Assembly (NCBI GenBank): GCA_016550415.1
Contig: JABXGU010000539.1
Location: forward strand, 1 to 7,410
Origin: an archaeon
GTDB taxonomy: Archaea; Asgardarchaeota; Hermodarchaeia; Hermodarchaeales; Hermodarchaeaceae
Direction: 5' to 3'
Length of the DNA: 7,410 bases
The position numbers and the translations under genes were made by a program. Shown here in pieces: positions 5,250-7,410 of the stretch (its first letter is position 1; each line of letters opens with the position of its first letter). The notes beneath the pieces were generated by a model, which was not told where the DNA came from, made no database searches, and saw only the letters and a program-made list of their open reading frames with translations.

Positions 5250-6002
5250 TTAGTCTGGAAAGTCTGTTTTTTGCTTTTGTAATAATTGCTCTGCTTGAGC
5301 AATATCTTTGGGGTAGGTGACGTTTAGGTAAGTGCCTCCAAGAAAATAGCCACAGACTCTGTGCTCCATTCTAATTATAGTGTTCAATGTATCGGTGATT
5401 TCAATCTCGTTTTTCGATGACTTAGCTGTTTGACGAATCGCTTCAAAGACTGTATCATCAAAGATGTAGGAACCGCAGCCAAGAATATTATTTGTAATAA
5501 CGGTGGGCTTCTCAATTAGATGTCTTACAACACCAGTTTCATTATCTATGTCTACAGAGTAATTGCGTCTAATTAGATTTTCATCATCAACTCTTATGAG
5601 ACCAATAGCGGCCGAGCATATCCTGCAATCAAAACTTTCGATGAAGCCTGTGTGATTTGAGCCTAGGTAGAGTTCATCGCCAAGATAGACCGCGAAGGGG
5701 GTTCTTACATTCCCTTCTGTTAAGCCAACTGCTTGCCCAATACCTTCAGGGCGAGGCTGAACAACATAGTCGATGGATAATCCTAAATCAGTTCCATCTC
5801 CGAAATAATCCTTTACAGAGTTGGATTCTGGACCTACTATGATAATGATTTTTGTGATACCTGCCCTTCTGCATCGTTCCAACACATAAACAAGAATAGG
5901 TTTTCCGAGTACTTGGATCATTGGTTTGGGTACTTTTACGGAATAGGGTTTGATGCGTTTGCCCTCGCCTGCTGCTGGGATGACAGCGTAATGGATTGGC
6001 AT
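5250..6002 (-). CDS. Sugar-1-phosphate nucleotidyltransferase (RmlA/GalU-like)
   Basis: Forms an NDP-sugar from an NTP and a hexose 1-phosphate, probably UDP- or dTDP-glucose, releasing diphosphate; the base and sugar cannot be fixed from sequence. The 250-residue protein has the NTP_transferase layout: VIPAAGEGKRIKPYSVKVPKPM (7-28) with the phosphate-binding GxGxR and the PKP lysine K26, the QPRPEGIGQA base/sugar loop (82-91), a GD metal site in LGDELY (107-112), EKP (164-166) and the closing LNVTYPKDIAQA (226-237). Two positions differ from common RmlA forms: GDE instead of GDN, and N227 where W-x-D-v usually has Asp. There is no hexapeptide acyltransferase or CBS extension, so it is a single-domain enzyme. 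ATG 6002-6000 follows GTGAT (6010-6006). It sits between a GT2 gene (convergent) and a flippase-like gene (divergent) and may supply their NDP-sugar. Confidence 0.87.
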   Translation of the reverse strand: MPIHYAVIPAAGEGKRIKPYSVKVPKPMIQVLGKPILVYVLERCRRAGITKIIIIVGPESNSVKDYFGDGTDLGLSIDYVVQPRPEGIGQAVGLTEGNVRTPFAVYLGDELYLGSNHTGFIESFDCRICSAAIGLIRVDDENLIRRNYSVDIDNETGVVRHLIEKPTVITNNILGCGSYIFDDTVFEAIRQTAKSSKNEIEITDTLNTIIRMEHRVCGYFLGGTYLNVTYPKDIAQAEQLLQKQKTDFPD

Positions 6003-6044
6003 GACATCACGCCCAACGTCTTAGGCAACTTAAAGCCTTGTTGG

Positions 6045-6053
6045 TATAATCTT
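6045..6053 (-). promoter_or_regulatory. TATA-like box upstream of the nucleotidyltransferase
   Basis: GATTATACC on the minus strand lies about 43 bases before the ATG at 6002, preceded by purine-rich GACGAA. Transcription would begin near 6023, giving a leader of about 20 nt. Its plus-strand reading GGTATAATC could serve the divergent membrane-protein gene, with a leader near 95 nt. Confidence 0.35.
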
Positions 6054-6152
6054 CGTCATTTTGCTTAGGGTTATTCTTTTTGTTTTGTACAGGGTTAGGT
6101 TTTTTAGCCAAGAGTAAAGCAGTGGAGCTACCATCAATAGTCCTCCTTTACA

Positions 6153-6157
6153 AGGTG
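6153..6157 (+). promoter_or_regulatory. Shine-Dalgarno sequence fixing the start at 6167
   Basis: AGGTG lies nine bases before ATG 6167. A longer in-frame reading from TTG 6080 would add 29 mostly polar, non-conserved-looking residues with no ribosome site, so ATG 6167 is preferred. Confidence 0.55.
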
Positions 6158-6166
6158 TTAGATACT

Positions 6167-7192
6167 ATGCGATCTCGAATCTATTATCTCGTTGCATTTG
6201 TTAGTCTTGTACTCATTATCATTTGGCTTCACATTGCGCTCCTTGCAGAGGGTGGACTTCTAGCAATTGCCAAAATATTATTGTCTGCCAACTTATTCTG
6301 GCTTATTCCTGCCTTTGGTCTATTCGGAGTATCCTATGTATTACGTGCTATTCGCTGGTGGCTGTTGCTACGCCCATTCGATACTAAGGGAAATCCTGCC
6401 AATCTCTTCCCCATTCTCGTAGGCGGCATATTTCTGACCTATGTTGTTCCGCTGCGAGCTGGCGATATCGCAACACCATATTGGTTACGCGAGACCAAGG
6501 GTACACGTTTCACTGCAGGATTATCCTCGATTTTACTCGCTCGATTGCTTGACTTTGCCAGTCTAATATTAATTGTAGTTATCTTCGCTGCTCTTATCTT
6601 TGGTTCAATTACAGGTGTGATAGGATACGCAATAATTGGAATCCTTATAGCAGCAGTCTTTGCCATTTTCTTTCTCTTGATAAGGAATGAGCGACTCGTT
6701 AACTTCTTGGCTAGCTTACTTAGTCGTCTTTTCAAGCCATCCAAGAGGCTAAGTGAGGGAATATCTAACTTTGTTGAAAATTTCGCTATTGACACACGAG
6801 AAGTCATTGGAAACCGGAATACTGGATTGGCATTTCTCCTTAGCATACCGCTTTGGATATTGGAAACTGCAAAGCTCGCTTTCCTAGGTCTTGCTATTGG
6901 CGTCAATCTCAATTTTCTGGTTTCCTGTTTTGTTGCATCAATCAGTTATATGGGTGGTCATGCTTCTGGTATCTTTATCCCTGCTGGCATCGGGATTTTC
7001 TTAATCCAAAACATTGCCTTTCAGTGGTTTTCTGCAGTGGGTTTAACCTCAGCAGAAATTGCAAGTATTGCGCTTCTTGATGGATTAGTCTATGTAATTG
7101 GTCTAACCATTCTTGGTGTTCCCTCCATTGCTACAATGGGTCGTGGCTATCGAACACTCCAAGACTCAGAAGAGAATGCTGCAGAAGAATAA
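6167..7192 (+). CDS. Flippase-like integral membrane protein (UPF0104 / LPG_synthase_TM family)
   Basis: A 341-residue multi-spanning membrane protein of the lysylphosphatidylglycerol-synthase transmembrane / flippase-like family. In archaea such domains accompany glycosyltransferases and are thought to act on lipid-linked sugars; the exact activity here is not known. Hydrophobic segments, likely helices, fall at about 6-27, 43-60, 81-95, 119-147, 150-172, 219-245, 248-262, 267-285 and 298-320. Family motifs visible are LRAIRWWLLLRP (59-70), VPLRAGDIATPYWL (94-107), LARLLDFASL (124-133) and the glycine-rich ASGIFIPAGIGIF (266-278). The C-terminal tail is short and acidic. There is no N-terminal cleavable signal and no soluble C-terminal MprF synthase domain, so it is not a true lysyl-PG synthase. 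The start is set by AGGTG before ATG 6167. It lies divergent from the sugar nucleotidyltransferase and near a GT2 gene, which supports a role in glycolipid or N-glycan precursor handling (inference). Confidence 0.85.
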   Translation: MRSRIYYLVAFVSLVLIIIWLHIALLAEGGLLAIAKILLSANLFWLIPAFGLFGVSYVLRAIRWWLLLRPFDTKGNPANLFPILVGGIFLTYVVPLRAGDIATPYWLRETKGTRFTAGLSSILLARLLDFASLILIVVIFAALIFGSITGVIGYAIIGILIAAVFAIFFLLIRNERLVNFLASLLSRLFKPSKRLSEGISNFVENFAIDTREVIGNRNTGLAFLLSIPLWILETAKLAFLGLAIGVNLNFLVSCFVASISYMGGHASGIFIPAGIGIFLIQNIAFQWFSAVGLTSAEIASIALLDGLVYVIGLTILGVPSIATMGRGYRTLQDSEENAAEE

Positions 7193-7236
7193 TTATCAAA
7201 AAAGATGCTGGATAAACCGAAAGGTTAAAGGAAAGC

Positions 7237-7244
7237 AGATATAC
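7237..7244 (+). promoter_or_regulatory. TATA-like box for the last gene
   Basis: AGATATAC, preceded by purine-rich AAGGAAAGC (7228-7236), has a BRE/TATA layout. Transcription would begin near 7266 and give a leader of about 24 nt containing the GGTGAT ribosome site of the gene that begins at 7290. Confidence 0.4.
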
Positions 7245-7277
7245 CGTGCTAAAATTGGATTGGGCTAATAATTGGTT

Positions 7278-7283
7278 GGTGAT
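7278..7283 (+). promoter_or_regulatory. Shine-Dalgarno sequence of the right-edge partial gene
   Basis: GGTGAT, a perfect six-base match to the archaeal 16S anti-Shine-Dalgarno end, lies six bases before ATG 7290. It is the main evidence that the short open frame at the edge is a real gene. Confidence 0.65.
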
Positions 7284-7289
7284 AATGAC

Positions 7290-7410
7290 ATGCCCCTAAA
7301 GAACCCGCCTCTAGCTATAGTTCACACTACTCCAGAAACTTATTTTGATGATGTCGCACGACTTTTCCGACTAGCAAAATTCGATGAGATTATGGATCCT
7401 AAGCGGCGCA
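7290..7410 (+). CDS. Partial gene, first 40 codons, possible DUF362 protein
   Basis: An open frame starts at ATG 7290 and leaves the window at the right edge. The protein begins MPLKNPPLAIVHTTPETYFD and continues to a basic DPKRR at residues 36-40. A strand with AIVHTTPETY, then a helix DDVARLFRLAKFDEIMDPKRR, is what I recall at the N-terminus of DUF362 proteins, in which a V-l-I-K-P-N motif follows directly; that motif would be just outside the window, so the family is a guess. A perfect GGTGAT site and a TATA-like box upstream support the start. It lies about 97 bp downstream of the flippase-like gene on the same strand but seems to have its own promoter. Confidence 0.55.
   Translation, partial: MPLKNPPLAIVHTTPETYFDDVARLFRLAKFDEIMDPKRR

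Noticed and set aside
6080..6166. N-terminal extension of the flippase-like protein from TTG
   Set aside because: The extra 29 residues lack a ribosome site, and AGGTG precedes ATG 6167 at the proper distance.
6439..6912. 157-codon minus-strand frame inside the flippase-like gene
   Set aside because: It is antisense to a membrane protein with clear family motifs, has no ribosome site, and has a basic, low-information product typical of antisense readings of hydrophobic codons.
1..7410. CRISPR array, insertion sequence, prophage or toxin-antitoxin content
   Set aside because: No regularly spaced repeats, transposase or integrase motifs, or toxin-like pairs are visible; gene content and ribosome sites are uniform across the window.

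Overview
The window reads as archaeal. Several genes are preceded by GGTG- or GGTGAT-type Shine-Dalgarno sequences, there are TATA-like AT-rich promoter elements rather than -35/-10 pairs, and the gene families are archaeal: a Phr-like ArsR regulator, archaeal Hsp20, a Rab/Ras-type small GTPase, a DPM/DPG-type GT2 and a flippase-like UPF0104 protein. A Ras-superfamily GTPase together with short coiled-coil proteins points to an Asgard (Promethearchaeati) archaeon of moderate GC. This placement is inference from gene content; there is no rRNA or other marker gene to confirm it.

Layout. Positions 1-216 (minus) hold the start of a truncated gene whose end resembles the beginning of a Nudix domain. 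Positions 356-1036 (minus) encode an Hsp20 protein with a very proline-rich linker; its mRNA ends in a hairpin plus T8 terminator. Divergent from it, 1198-1734 (plus) encodes an ArsR-type winged-helix regulator that resembles the Pyrococcus heat-shock repressor Phr. A perfect 6-bp inverted repeat and an 11-bp-spaced direct repeat lie between the two genes, so this looks like a heat-shock regulator/target pair. Positions 1938-2309 (plus) encode a small coiled-coil protein with a basic amphipathic N-terminus. It converges on an AcuC-type class I histone deacetylase family gene (2373-3524, minus, GTG start).

A 287-bp divergent promoter region separates the deacetylase from a Rab/Ras-like GTPase (3812-4414, plus) with unusual G3 and G4 motifs. 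The right third looks like a glycoconjugate cluster: a GT2 dolichyl/polyprenyl-phosphate hexosyltransferase-like enzyme (4517-5233, plus), a convergent sugar-1-phosphate nucleotidyltransferase (5250-6002, minus), and a divergent multi-spanning flippase-like UPF0104 protein (6167-7192, plus). Together they could make an NDP-sugar, load the sugar onto a lipid phosphate carrier and handle the lipid product at the membrane. The window ends in the first 40 codons of another gene (7290 onward, plus) with an excellent Shine-Dalgarno site, possibly a DUF362 protein.

No tRNA, rRNA, CRISPR array, insertion sequence or other mobile element is visible. I do not see a clearly unprecedented system. The points most worth following are the Phr/Hsp20 divergent pair with its candidate operator, the non-canonical GTPase beside the deacetylase, the small ESCRT-helix-like coiled-coil protein, and the split AglD-like GT2/flippase arrangement.
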